64,000 nt of DNA, from the NCBI RefSeq assembly GCF_021018805.1, contig NC_086256.1, forward strand, positions 15,084,532-15,148,531, written 5' to 3'. The stretch is from Prinia subflava. Taxonomy: Eukaryota > Chordata > Aves > Passeriformes > Cisticolidae. Positions 25,375 through 37,069 of this stretch are shown piece after piece. The number at the start of each line of letters is the position of its first letter. The first letter of the stretch is position 1. The notes under the pieces were generated by a model. The model ran no database searches. It was not told the origin of the DNA and worked only from the letters and a program-made list of their open reading frames with translations. The position numbers were made by a program, and so were the translations under genes.

Positions 25375-28300
25375 AAAAGGGATTGCTTTTCTAAAAAGCA
25401 AAATATCAAGGAAAAAAGATAGCATTTTAAACTCATGATATCACGGACAAATCACAGAGAAAATCTATTAGAATGATAGATGGCATAAATTTTAATATAA
25501 AACACCAGCAGAGGTGGTTTTTTATCCTGGAGTAGCTTTGAAATTGAACAGTCTCTGTTTTGTCCAAATTTATAGCTAAAGCCTCTAGTTGAAAAGTCGC
25601 CAATGAACAGAATCAAAGTAATCAGATTTTTACATTACAAGAACTAGTAAAATCTTGGTTCACAGCTATGATTTCCTAACGAAGCACCAGTACCTATGAG
25701 TGAATATCATTTCCTGCCTCAAGGCTCCCCAGTGTTTTAAATACAGTGCCCATTTATCCATCAGCACTGACCAGATACTGTTGGATTATGATCTGCCCTT
25801 CGGAAGCAACATAAAGCAGGTCCATTTTTTAAGGTTTAATGTAGCATGTAGTTTATTATAGTTTTTCTGGCCAAAGGAATTTTTCCATAAATATTCCAAT
25901 GCAACCAAATCAAAACACAATTTTGATTTCTAGAGCAGACTTTTTTCCTGATCTACAATTGGTTGATTATATTATTAATCTAAATAAATATATGTGTTCA
26001 AGCAGTGTTTTGATTAGGAGACTGACAATCAAGTCACTCAGCAGTACTGATCAGAAGTAACACGTTTAAGCTAAAATTCCGGAACCAATTCAAACCAAAA
26101 TGATGTCAGCTTCTACTAATCTGTGCAAAGCCCTGTGTCCTGTTCAGTGGTGGCAGTAGAGGAATAAAAGTGCCACAGCTGCCCAAAATGTGTGCTAGAC
26201 AGCCAAGAAGCAAATGACCAGAGTAAGAGAGGAATGCACTGATTCAGCAGCCACTAACAGCGAGACTCATATGAAATCCCAACCACAAATTAAATTAATC
26301 TCCTTCCATCATCAGAAAACACCAAAGGAAGGCAGAGTGCAACGAGCCATGCTGAAACAAGAAAGTGTTATTTATATCTTCCAGACCCAGCACTGGTGAA
26401 TTTGGCCCTTTATCTATAAATTACCCATTTATGCCTTTAATAGGTATTTCAGGGCCAATGATTTGTAAGACAAAATAGAGGGCTGAGACTCATGCAATGG
26501 CTCAGTGCAGTTAAGTGTTAACCAAAAGGTTCTGCCTTTACCCTAAATTTCCTGGGCCAAATTATAGCATTAATCAGAATGTAGTTCATTGAGTCACACA
26601 CATCTATCTGAAGGCTGAAGTTAATTCTCTGTTCTGTGGGTTTCAGTACCTCCAACAGCACAGTATGTTCCCAAGTAATATTTCCATGCATTTGTCAAGA
26701 TTTGAGGATTTCTGGAAAGAAATGTATGCTTGGGGCCATTTTGTAGTTTATTATGTCCCAGCATCTGAGGTGTAAACTTGTTTCATTGTTGGTCTGAGTG
26801 GAATTCTGGCAAACAATGGGATTTTAAAATAACCAAATAAAAATAATAAAAAGCTTTCTTACACCGTAGAACCATTCTTAAGCATGCATTTTTTGGCATT
26901 TTGTAAATTAAGAATACCTAGATTTAAAAAATAAGAAATAGTTTATAATTATATGGGTAAATTCACCTTTAAGAGCAGGTTTCTCTGTCCAAGTTACAAC
27001 TCCTAATAAACACAGAATTATAATAAAACTAATGAAAAATGTTAACCACAGAGGTATCAGCAGGCACCACTATAATTATTACTGTGCTTTGCTTATTGAC
27101 AGCTATAACAAATTCTAGCAGACAGAAACTGGAATCTTAAGAAATGCAATTGGACTACGTTTAAGTATCATTAGATACTAACTAGTAAGAATTGTTAGGC
27201 TGCTCTTACTTCAAAAGCTTGGGAAAATATCCCCAGAAGGAAGATTTTTTTTTAGCCCATCCCTTTTCTTTATTTCTTGTAAGAGCTTAACAAGCTGCAA
27301 ATATTTTCTGAGAAGCAGTCATTAGGGTGATGTAAAGGGCTGCAGCCTCCTCTCTGGTACTGTGTTCAGAGAGAACCAGCTTACAAACAAGTTACCACAG
27401 GGTAACACAGGGTGTGAACTTACAGTGCATCAGCTGCTCTCTCATAATTGCCTGTGTGCATGCTTTTATCCTGTGGTTACTTCACTGCTTGTTTATCCTT
27501 TTTTCATAGAGGGGTAAACTGCCCTGAATTATCTGATTAGCTGAGGGAAGAGAGGGTGCAGATGGGCTGATTCTCTGGAGCAGCTGATGTGCTGTGGGTC
27601 CTCTCGCTGAGCCCACAGGAACAGGCCCTGAGCTCCTCCAGCACGAGTGACCTAACCCCAGCTGAGTGAAGTGACTCAGCTCTACACCACTGCAGCTGCC
27701 AGCAAACCCAAGCCCTTACCCTTTGCCACATAAGGCCGTACTGCATCATCAAGTTTTAGGTCTAAGTCCCAACTGGAATCAGTTAAGAGATCCGCCTAAA
27801 AATCAATGACACAATATGGCCCAGAGATAGCAGCAATCCTTCCTGTAGATCTCACATCTTTACTTCTAAATCTCCCCTCTTGGACTGACCTGCCTTGTTT
27901 TGTTCTGCACCTACTATATCTGAGTAAAATCAGAGATGGGCACAGAGCAAAACATGGCATCTGGATTCCAGTTACCTGGATAGATCTGAAATTAGAGCTC
28001 AGGCCCTGACTAATTTTGACATGGCCCTAACATCACACAGATGTCCAGACCCTATGCTTGTTGATCCTCCTGAGAGCAGGAGAATACAGACTCCCTACTA
28101 ATGATGGCAAAGAGCAACTGAAATAATTGTCAAGAGATTTCCACTACTTTGCAAGACCAAGCATTATCACTAGGAAATAAGACACTATGGCAATTCTTAA
28201 GATAGGAAGTCTCACTCTGACCTTCAGCCCTCCCAGAGCTTCAGAGCAACTGAACAACCTTCTGGATAGGACTTTCACATTGGTTTCACACACACAAATG

Positions 28301-29100
28301 GCCAGAGCTCAGCTCTACATCTGTCCCTGTAGCTGGAAAGAAGAATATCTCATCTGTAGCAGTCTCTCCAAGTGAAGCTTCCTTAATTAAAGACTCGTGG
28401 ATATCTTCAGCAGTGCAAAGAGTTTGTAAGTTCTTCCTGTTCAGTTCCCCATGGCCATTTGCTGCTGCTCACAGAAGCTGGTGTGTGGCTATCTCATCTG
28501 AGCACAGTCAGACTGGCTGACAGGTGGAAGCTCACAAATGCAATGAAAAGTACTAAGGCAATGCAGCTTTCTTCAACTAAGTGCATTTAACTAGTTTTAA
28601 AAATAGCAGTACATTTTGAAGACAAAAATACCACTGTCAAGGCCAGCTCTAACTTCTCTGAGGTGAATAAGATTAAAAAGATTTTTGGCATTCCTGCCAT
28701 GGGGACCCCACCCCACAAGCATACCACAGCAATCTCCACCTGCAGCGGCGCAAGGCAGACTGTGGGTGTCTGTGCATGGAGGTGTACACATGCCCACATG
28801 CGGTTTCTCAGCCAAAGTGGATTTAGAATCCCGTGGCTAAATTCTGCGCTCATTTACACCCCCTCTAATCCCAGCAAAATTAGTGGGATAGCAGGCATGC
28901 GAGGCAGCACAGTGCTGGCCTCCAGACTGTGTGATTCCATTCAATAAACACACTGAGGCACTTGTGCTGAATGAATGCTTTTACCTTCTCCCTTTAAACC
29001 TGATATTTTAGATATTAAGAGAAAATAATTACATCCTCCTCCTGGGAGGTTTATTTCAAATCCTTGCTAGGGCCCCACTGTGGCCAGTGCTTACATTTTT
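25375..29100. other. anonymous noncoding sequence
   Basis: No gene is seen. 26400-27000 is AT-rich with many homeodomain-like and CCAAT-like words and could be conserved noncoding DNA, but that cannot be judged from one sequence. 27540-27730 is a modestly GC-rich patch with a 71-codon minus frame and no domain. 28838-28905 resembles an old amniote repeat phrase. Confidence 0.5.
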
Positions 29101-29119
29101 CAAAATTGATTTTAGGCAG

Positions 29120-29148
29120 TATAAATAGTCTGAAGCTGCACGTGACGT
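29120..29148 (+). promoter_or_regulatory. TATA-like box with fused E-box/CRE
   Basis: A perfect TATAAATA (29120-29127) is followed 11 bp later by CACGTGACGT (29139-29148), in which an E-box (CACGTG) and a CRE-type TGACGT overlap by two bases. Two intact CpGs in one 10-mer are unusual for this background. The spacing does not fit a standard upstream-element-then-TATA order for the plus strand, so this is a motif cluster rather than a demonstrated promoter. Confidence 0.25.
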
Positions 29149-29362
29149 TTCCTCACCCGAACAATGACACACTATTGCGGAAACATTTCCCAGTGCAACA
29201 TGTGGGTTTGTTTTTTGGCATCACTTATTCATTAACCCTTTTGTCCTCTGCCAACAAGAGATACCTCCACCAGGTGAACAAACTGATTACTGGTGGCAAT
29301 TAGAAAGGACCTCAGATTAATATCTCAGTAGAGAGGCTCCCGCTTAGAAGGGATTGCGCTCC

Positions 29363-29388
29363 CGTAACTTCACAAGTTACGACTTGTC
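29363..29388. repeat. nested inverted repeats
   Basis: CGTAACTT-CAC-AAGTTACG (29363-29381) is a perfect inverted repeat with 8-bp arms. It overlaps a second one, ACAAGT-TACG-ACTTGT (29372-29387). The three alternating half-sites could form small alternative hairpins or bind a dimeric factor. No terminator or tRNA-like context is present. Confidence 0.6.
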
Positions 29389-29997
29389 AGCTGAACAATA
29401 GAAACAGATCATGCATGTGCCTTCAGCCAGTCCTAAAGGCAGACTAAAATACATTAGCTAAAATTACCTTCCTTGTATTGCTTGCTCCTCTTGAGCTGCA
29501 TGCACAAACATTCTCCACTGAGAAGCAAATCAAATTATTTTAACCCCTATTTCACATGAAAACTGTTCATTGCAATTCCTTGTTTAGGTGAGAGAAGAAC
29601 ATTTTAATTCTTAAATTTTATTAATGAGTTCTATTTCTGACTCTCTTCTTGGGTAGCTAATGTGGGGAAAATTATAAAAGACAATTGTTTCTCATTAAAT
29701 AGGCTTTGAATACTAGAGTTTATGTTCACCTCAAAATAAAAATCAATATAAGTCTTTATTTCTAAGTTGGCACTCTAAGCCCATAAATACAGGATAAAAG
29801 ACCTGTATATGAAGAAAAACCTATTTAGTAACTTTAATGACTGAGGTGTGTGGATCAAAGGCATTCAACACATTATAACTTCTGGAGGAAAATTCTTCAA
29901 GTTATAATTTTTATGCTTGATATTTACACAGACTTTATTTTTGCTGCAGGTCATGGAGATTCTGTCCATCCTTTCAGTTTTTACCTTTTTATCCTGT

Positions 29998-30023
29998 TTA
30001 TATATATATATATATATATATAT
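29998..30023. repeat. (TA)n microsatellite
   Basis: About 13 uninterrupted TA units. A simple repeat, likely polymorphic in length. Confidence 0.95.
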
Positions 30024-30148
30024 TTAAATCCAGGATGTTATGAGCTGACAAAATGCTTATAGTGATTGATGTAAATACCTGAAATGTGCAAGCAAATAGC
30101 TGCTAGCCCAGCTGAGCACCATGACCACTAATAGCTTGCCTAAAATCA

Positions 30149-30213
30149 ACTTCGGAAGATGTGAGGCACTGATGAAACAGTACAAACTGTTTCATCATTC
30201 CACATCTTGAAGT
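30149..30213. ncRNA. 65-nt imperfect hairpin, candidate small-RNA precursor
   Basis: Three stem blocks pair in order: ACTTC with GAAGT (30149-30153 / 30209-30213), AAGATGTG with CACATCTT (30156-30163 / 30201-30208) and TGATGAAACAGT with ACTGTTTCATCA (30170-30181 / 30186-30197). The loop is ACAA, with a 2-nt bulge and a 6/3-nt internal loop between blocks. About 25 base pairs in 65 nt is the size range of a pre-miRNA. The very small loop, the asymmetric internal loop and the lack of a match to any microRNA I know argue for caution. A decayed palindromic or MITE-like insertion is an alternative. Confidence 0.3.
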
Positions 30214-30942
30214 CTAAGTCCAGTAGAAACATCTTAACTAACCTGGCAGAATCTGCAGGGCTCTTGAGGAGCTCTAATATTAGCAGCCCTCTTGCTTCCA
30301 CCACATGCAGAACTGGCTCACTACTTCAATTAAAATGTAATCTTAAAGGCAAATCCCCAAAGGCCAATTTCAGTAGAAAAACACTTCCACGGATTTTTAT
30401 TGGCTCTAGACATGGCCACTGATACTCCTAGCCGTGTCTTGATATGATTTTGGTCTGAAGGAGTCTGAATGCTTTAAATCCCCGAGCTTAAAACTCCTTC
30501 CTATGAGGTGAATTTGAAGCACATTGGTGTGACTGTGCTATGCACACAAACACACATCAGTGAGAACAGCAGCACCTGCCCTTCTCCAGAACATTTGTCT
30601 ATTGATTTTGTTACAGTATTAGTTACAGCCATATCTCGAGTCTGTGCTGTAAATCTGTTGCTGTTTAAATGTTTAAATGATAGTATGAAACTCAGATCAT
30701 ATTGATGTTGTGGGTAAATGATGTTTTAGCTCAGTGAGCTGCTGGAACAACGCTTAGCCAGCTCTGAATTACTGCACTTCCTAGACATTTTGTACTTCAA
30801 GAATATGAGCAGAGCTTCAGCCTCTGGCTTTCTAACATTACACTTTGAAATGTTACAGTAGCAGCTTAGGAAGGACTCCTTGCTGCCACAGTAAACTTTT
30901 CCAACCAAAATTTCAGTTTGTTTGCTATCTTTCATTATCATT

Positions 30943-30975
30943 TGTGTGCACATACACACACATGCATGCACACAT
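30943..30975. repeat. alternating purine-pyrimidine CA-rich tract
   Basis: All 33 bases alternate between purine and pyrimidine, mostly CA/TG with embedded TGCATGCA. This is a simple repeat with Z-DNA-forming potential. Confidence 0.8.
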
Positions 30976-32925
30976 TCCATTGCTTATTCATAAAGCACAG
31001 GGTGAGAATATGATCATAGTGTATCAAAAAGGATCCAGCAGAAAGAGCAGTAAAGCATGTGGCCTGAAAACCTTCCATCAAACATCCTGAAGTTGCTGCG
31101 GCTGTTACACTGACCTACATGAGTTGTTATTGCCATTTGGCTCTGAATTATTAACAATCAGTAGAAAGATTTAGCACCCTTTCAACTCCAGCTTTGTCTA
31201 TATACTCTAAGATAAAACCAGTTTAAGCTCCATGCTAGTTAGAAAACATCTGTGAGCACCCCAGCACTCTGCTTCTAGTGGTAACCTTGTTAGTGCTCCA
31301 CATAACTGCATGTAACCACTCAGCATGACAACCTTTTGCATTTCTCTTTATGAATAATTTTGTTATACCACATCCATTTTCCTGTGTTCTTTAGTACAGC
31401 ACGCGACTACATTTATTAGAGTCCCCACCAGAGAATTATTCTTCTTGTTATCCTTAATGGTGCTATGTACTGCCCTCTCTGGATTGTAAGCTTGGCACTT
31501 TTCAAATCCCATTCACTAGGGGTTTTTTTCCCTTTATTTTCTTTAAAATTCCAGCAAAGAATTTCACAGGTGGCAAAATAAATATGACATATATATCAGA
31601 AGGAAATTTATCAGAACAAATGGAAGAATTTCAGGTGATTGTGGGATGAAAATGGAATGAAAGCTCAACTTCTGTACTATTTTATGTGGAAAGCTGCAAT
31701 TTTTCAACCAAAATTTTAATTTTCTCTTGAATGACAAATGAGAACAAAAATGGGATCTATCCACAAAATTTTATTTGTCCCAGTTACTAATTTAATTACC
31801 ATTAAATTGGAAAATTGAGAAAAGGGTAGGGGAAAAGACTCAACACACTGCTCTACTTTTATTAAACTAATAAGAAGGACCAGAATTTGAGGGGGAAAAT
31901 ACTGCTACTTGTGGTGGATTATCGCATCTCTAAATTTGGGGTTATTAGAAAATATCATGAACTGCAGGGCATGCTTTAATGTTCCCAGGCATGTCACAGA
32001 GATTTGTAGGTGGGGACCATGATCCAAGCTCCTTCCTCTTTGCTAAGCTAATAAGGATGATAAACTTTGGGAAATTGAGGTGTCAGGAAAAGGCTCTTCA
32101 GCAAAGTCATAATTATAAAAACAATGAGCCATCAGGCACAGATGATGACATTACACCGAAAGTCCAGAAGATCTTAAGTGTAAATTGGCTGGGCTGCTGG
32201 CAAAAGACAGGCTCTTACTTGAGAAAAGTACTGTTCCAAAGGAGTTGGGCCATGGGAATATCGTCCCTTCAGTGCACAAGTGCCACCTCACAATGATCAA
32301 GGAATTACAGCCTTGAATCATCCATTACGTATCTGACCAGGAGAATTTGGTAAACTGATTCAAATAGGAAACTAGCTCTCAGTCCCCTGAGGTTCATCAC
32401 AGCTCTGCAGTACTACAGCAAGGTAGGAAAGCTGACACAGGGTAACTGCAGGCACAGCGAGCCTGTGACAAGCTCTTCACGAGAAGCCACTACGGAAGCC
32501 AAGTGGTTAGGAAGAGATACTGCTGGGGTAAAAATCTGTAAAAAGACCAGTATGGCATTCAGGTCAACTTTCTGTACAGCTAAAGGCTAACTATGGAAGG
32601 CTTCTTCTATTTCCTGGCCTGTTAATGATCTGGGAGGTCCAGGAGCGATGAGATGGCAGCATCTGCAGGGTATGGAGGGGGATTTATCTCAGGACAAAGC
32701 AGGACAATGATGATATGCTGAGACATCACAAGCAGCTATGCAAAGGGACCCAAAATTAATTGTTGACAACAGTAATGTACATCAACATAGAAAATGTGAA
32801 CCTTTTAAGCCAAGAGCAAGACCTAAAAAAAGCAAATGAAACCCCAGTAAAATCTACAGCTGCCAGAAGAAAGGAAAAAAGAAGTGTTGGGTGACTGAGC
32901 TATAATGAATAACAATCAGACTGTT

Positions 32926-33045
32926 TGAATGCTCTGAAAAGACTAAGATTATTTACTCTTAGGGAGATGGACAAGATGAAGACATACTGGAAACATGTTA
33001 ATGAATGGCAGAGGGAAAGTAAATCATGTTTTTCCTATCATGATA
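32926..33045 (+). mobile_element. possible ancient CR1 fragment
   Basis: The order 'gctctgaaaagactaagatt', 'agggagatgg', 'aaacatgttaatgaatgg' and 'gggaaagtaaatcatgtttttcc' resembles the CR1 segment coding for the C-terminal reverse-transcriptase flank (the 'gagaagagaagactgaggggagat...' block), but is highly diverged with small gaps. I rely on remembered consensus order only. Confidence 0.28.
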
Positions 33046-36000
33046 AAGAGTCAAAAAATCTTTAATCAAGTTAAAATTTGGATAATTCAAAATTTTTGGT
33101 ACCATTTATAGCCACTGGACATACATGGCACAAAAAACTTTCCAAGATATAAAACTCATACAACTTCTGCAGAAGCAAACAAAAAAAAAAACAGTTATCA
33201 GAACTGAGTTTTAAAAGCACTGTTAAAGGAATAATAAAGTACTTTCTTCCAAATTTAAACCAATCTCAGAACATTATGTATTATCAGGCATTGAATACTG
33301 TAAGGGAGAAAAATCATCCCACACCTTTCTAATGTAGGACAAATGAAGACACTTGTTATCTCAAGTGTCTGCCATGGATCACTGTCAGAGACAAATCTAA
33401 AGTCCTTTCCAGAGTGCAGACAGCTCCATTTCTTTGGTTTTTTGATTGCATTTTTTTCAATTGGCCAAGCAGGTAGGTCAACACAGCAGAATCAGTAGCC
33501 AGCTAATAGCAGGTGAATGTTAAACTATCTGCTGTCACTAAATAATTATATATTCACCATGTTCACAATGGAGAAGGTGGCTATTTTGCTATGTGGACTA
33601 TAATTCAGACCCCCCTTGCACTGTTCTGGCTGTGAGAAACAGTCCACTCCTCCAGGTGCTGCAGACGCTGATACTTCAGCCCTTCACAGAGACTGTTTCT
33701 CACACCCATGAGGACTGGCTTAGCTATATCACACAGAAGAACTCAGTGCTTGCACTGCACTACAGACTTGATTTGATGTGGTATAAAAGCTGCTAGTCAC
33801 CTTCGGACCTCAACTTTAAGAATATAGAAATGATTGCTATAATATTTTGAAACACATCTTTCACTGTAAATGCCCAAATAATATGCCTTGATATTTGTAA
33901 GAGAAAAGTAGTTGCCAAAATAGTAATCTTTTCTATAAAATTACTATAGAAATTCCATATGGTTCAATGTCAGGTTTTGTATAGGGGAATCCAAAATCTG
34001 CTACAGTCCATGTAGAGGGGACATCTGGACCTTTCATTCACACTCCAGAGCCATACATTTATCAAAAATAAGTAAGCCTATAGTCTGTAGAATTTCAAAG
34101 AAAAAGATCATAATAACATAAAACAAGTGAAACTAATGCAGATAGCATTGCTTGAGTTTGGAAGGAGGATGAAAAAGATGACTCAAAATACAAACTGTCC
34201 TGGTCATCTCAAAACGGACTAACTCTGAAACCAAGTGATATATCCAATGTGAGTGTCTGTAACTAATTCACTAGATTATACAGCAAAGGTGAGGAGCATT
34301 ATTGACTAGAACCTACCGAGGATTCCCCAGACTACAATATGCCTCCCTGGGAGAGCAAGAGTGAAAGCCTGGGTACGGAGGGTTAAGACAGGTACCCCAT
34401 AATAAACACACCGGGGCTGGGTTGTGGGGACTCAAACTTCGAGCAGCTCATGAAATGCAGTTGTAAGAGCAACTCAGAATACATTTACACGGTAGCTTGC
34501 AATTAGACAAAGTATGCACTGCTTAGAACTACAGATCAAACAATATCAGCAAGTTTCATGACCTAAATGCAGCAGCAGTCACCAAGTGTTCTACAGAGCC
34601 ATCATTTTTGTGAACAAGTAAGAAAGGGTTATAATGAATTTTTGAAAATTATTGAATAGGATGCTTAAATCATTACTTCTCTAGCAGAGCAGAATTCAAC
34701 TTCTCAGTAAAAGTTTAAACAAAGTTTAAACCTGGTCATCCCTAAGGTAAAAAACTGATAGTCTATTGCTATCAGTAAAAGAAGGAAAAATTGGAAGTTC
34801 TTCAAGAACATCACAATGCCTCTGGAAGATTATCCATGCAATGTTTACAGATAATTTGCACAGGACCTTGCTACATAACAGACTACAATGAAAATCAGAT
34901 GGCTCAGCTCCTACCTTAGTCTTTATCCAGACTGATAAAATTAAGTTTTAAACAATTTTGCTATGAAAACTTTTATAAGAAAGGCATAGGTCTTCAGTGT
35001 CCTAAGGTGGGAATTCTTACTAACTTACTGTGATATATTTTTCTAAAGATATTGAGAGGCCCTTGGATCAAAAGCTCTATCTACACATATCATGTAACTG
35101 TATGCTAACAGCAATAAAAACCTGTTTGGTTAAAGGAATTTTTCTTGTATACATCCTTAATTTAGAGAATTGGAGGACTAAGCAATACTAATAATACCTT
35201 CAAAACTTCAACAGAGAGAACAGTTTGCACCTACAGTGTCATCCAAGTGGTACACAGTAACATACAAAACCCCACGTATTTGTAAGTTTTAAAGATATAA
35301 GTCAATTTACAAACTGAAGTATTTTCCTTCTTTCAAATGTACAGGAATATCGCCCATTCATAAATAAACCATTCAAAGATTGCATTGGGGCTTAGATGGC
35401 ACACCAGCCACCATCTCTGCAAGACAACTGGCCTACTTGGCACCCCCAGTGCCCTGCAAATGGCTCAGATACCTCTAGAAAAATAAAAGAAGCATCTGAG
35501 AACATTGGGGAATAATGAGCAGTGATCTGTGTGTTATGAAATGTATTAATCATATGGCTTGGAAGAAAGGTAACAGATGACTTCATTTAACAGCATGGTC
35601 ACAGTGACTCACTACCAGGAGTGGAAGAGTGGCCAAGCTGATCCCTTGACGTCCCACTCCAACATTCTTTACCCAGTCAGATGCCCTGGCTCTCTGCCCC
35701 CCTGGGCCATGTGCAACAGCTACACCCCAAACACATTGTGCCTACCTTTGCCCCAGTGCACAAAGAGCAAAAAGGTCAGTATTTCCTCTGGACCACAGTC
35801 CGTAATTTAAACCATGACAGGACAGAAGACATGAGAAGGTGGTGATGACCAGTCCATTTTAAAGCTTGATTTGCTTTGTCCATGATGGTCCATATTGCTG
35901 ACACAGGCAAGAGCTGATGAGACACAGAGAAAACTGTACTCCAAAGCAAACGGATCTACCCGTTGGCCTCTCAGGAGGAGTTGGCTATATATCCTGGAAT

Positions 36001-37069
36001 GCCTAATGTTCACAAAATTTATCTTGGTAAAGGCTCAGGAAAATGTATGCTTTATTTTACCCAAAGTAAAAATATCAGTCAATGTGAAATTAAAAAGTGA
36101 AAATAATACTCCTCCTTGTAAAAAAATTCCAGCCTCCTACACTGACTGTATCTTTTAGACGTCTAAAACAAATAACATGAATTTTATGTGGGGTTTTTTT
36201 ACTAACATTTTATTGGTATTTATAATGTAGTACAGAGACTTTTAAGAGGGAAAAAGGCAAGTTACAATAACACACCAAAGCATTTAGAAAAGGCTGTGGT
36301 TGCAGAGGACACAGACCATGCTACCTTCCTCTTCCTTTCAAGGTGAGTAACAGAAAACAGCAGGCAAGTAATCCAAATCCTTTCTGTTGCCACAGAGGCA
36401 CACAGTGGCATAGAAATAACATATTTCAGATGGTCACCTTTTCACACTTCTTATTCTGATTCTAGCAAAAGATCTAGGTCTACAGAACACAGAAGTAGCA
36501 TCATTAATACAATGGTAGCAAACAATCAAAAAAACCCCAAAACACAGTAGGCTGTGAACAGCCTGTGTGTAAGAGTTCTGAGCTTGAGCCAAGTGTCAGT
36601 AACTACACTGTCTAGAAAGATGAAGCTTGTAATCATGATTTTAAATCTCTGACCAAGTACCTAAGATACGTTTGAGATGCACAAATGCAATTGTTCCTGG
36701 CATTTGTTGAATATAACAGATTTTATACCTGAGTGCGTGACTGATGCTAGCCAGTTAATTTTTTAGAATTCCCATCAATTAACTCTTGAGACTTCTCTTC
36801 AGTAGAGTATTGGGTAGTTATTTAGACTTACAGTTATTGACACCTGACAACCTTTTCAGCTGCCAGTGTCATCTACTACAGTCTTATCAGGAAAATTTAA
36901 GCAAGACCTCCTCCCAGCCTTGAGGATAATGGTCTTGAAAGCAAAAGCTCTGTTGGTTTTATTTCAAATCCACTGTTGTCCCTATGCTGGGGTGTAAGGA
37001 GCTCCTGTTATTCCACTGGGTGATTGGATTGAATTCTAAATCATAATTCTATTATATTTGAGAAGCTGT

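Larger units (their letters stand above)
30215..37065. other. anonymous noncoding sequence
   Basis: No gene is recognised. A strictly alternating purine-pyrimidine tract lies at 30943-30975, A-runs near 33178-33191, a possible old CR1 fragment at 32926-33045, and a tandem AGTTTAAAC pair near 34706-34731. A strong GTGAGT donor-like site at about 36342 (+) has no convincing open exon behind it. Other open frames are short. Confidence 0.5.
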
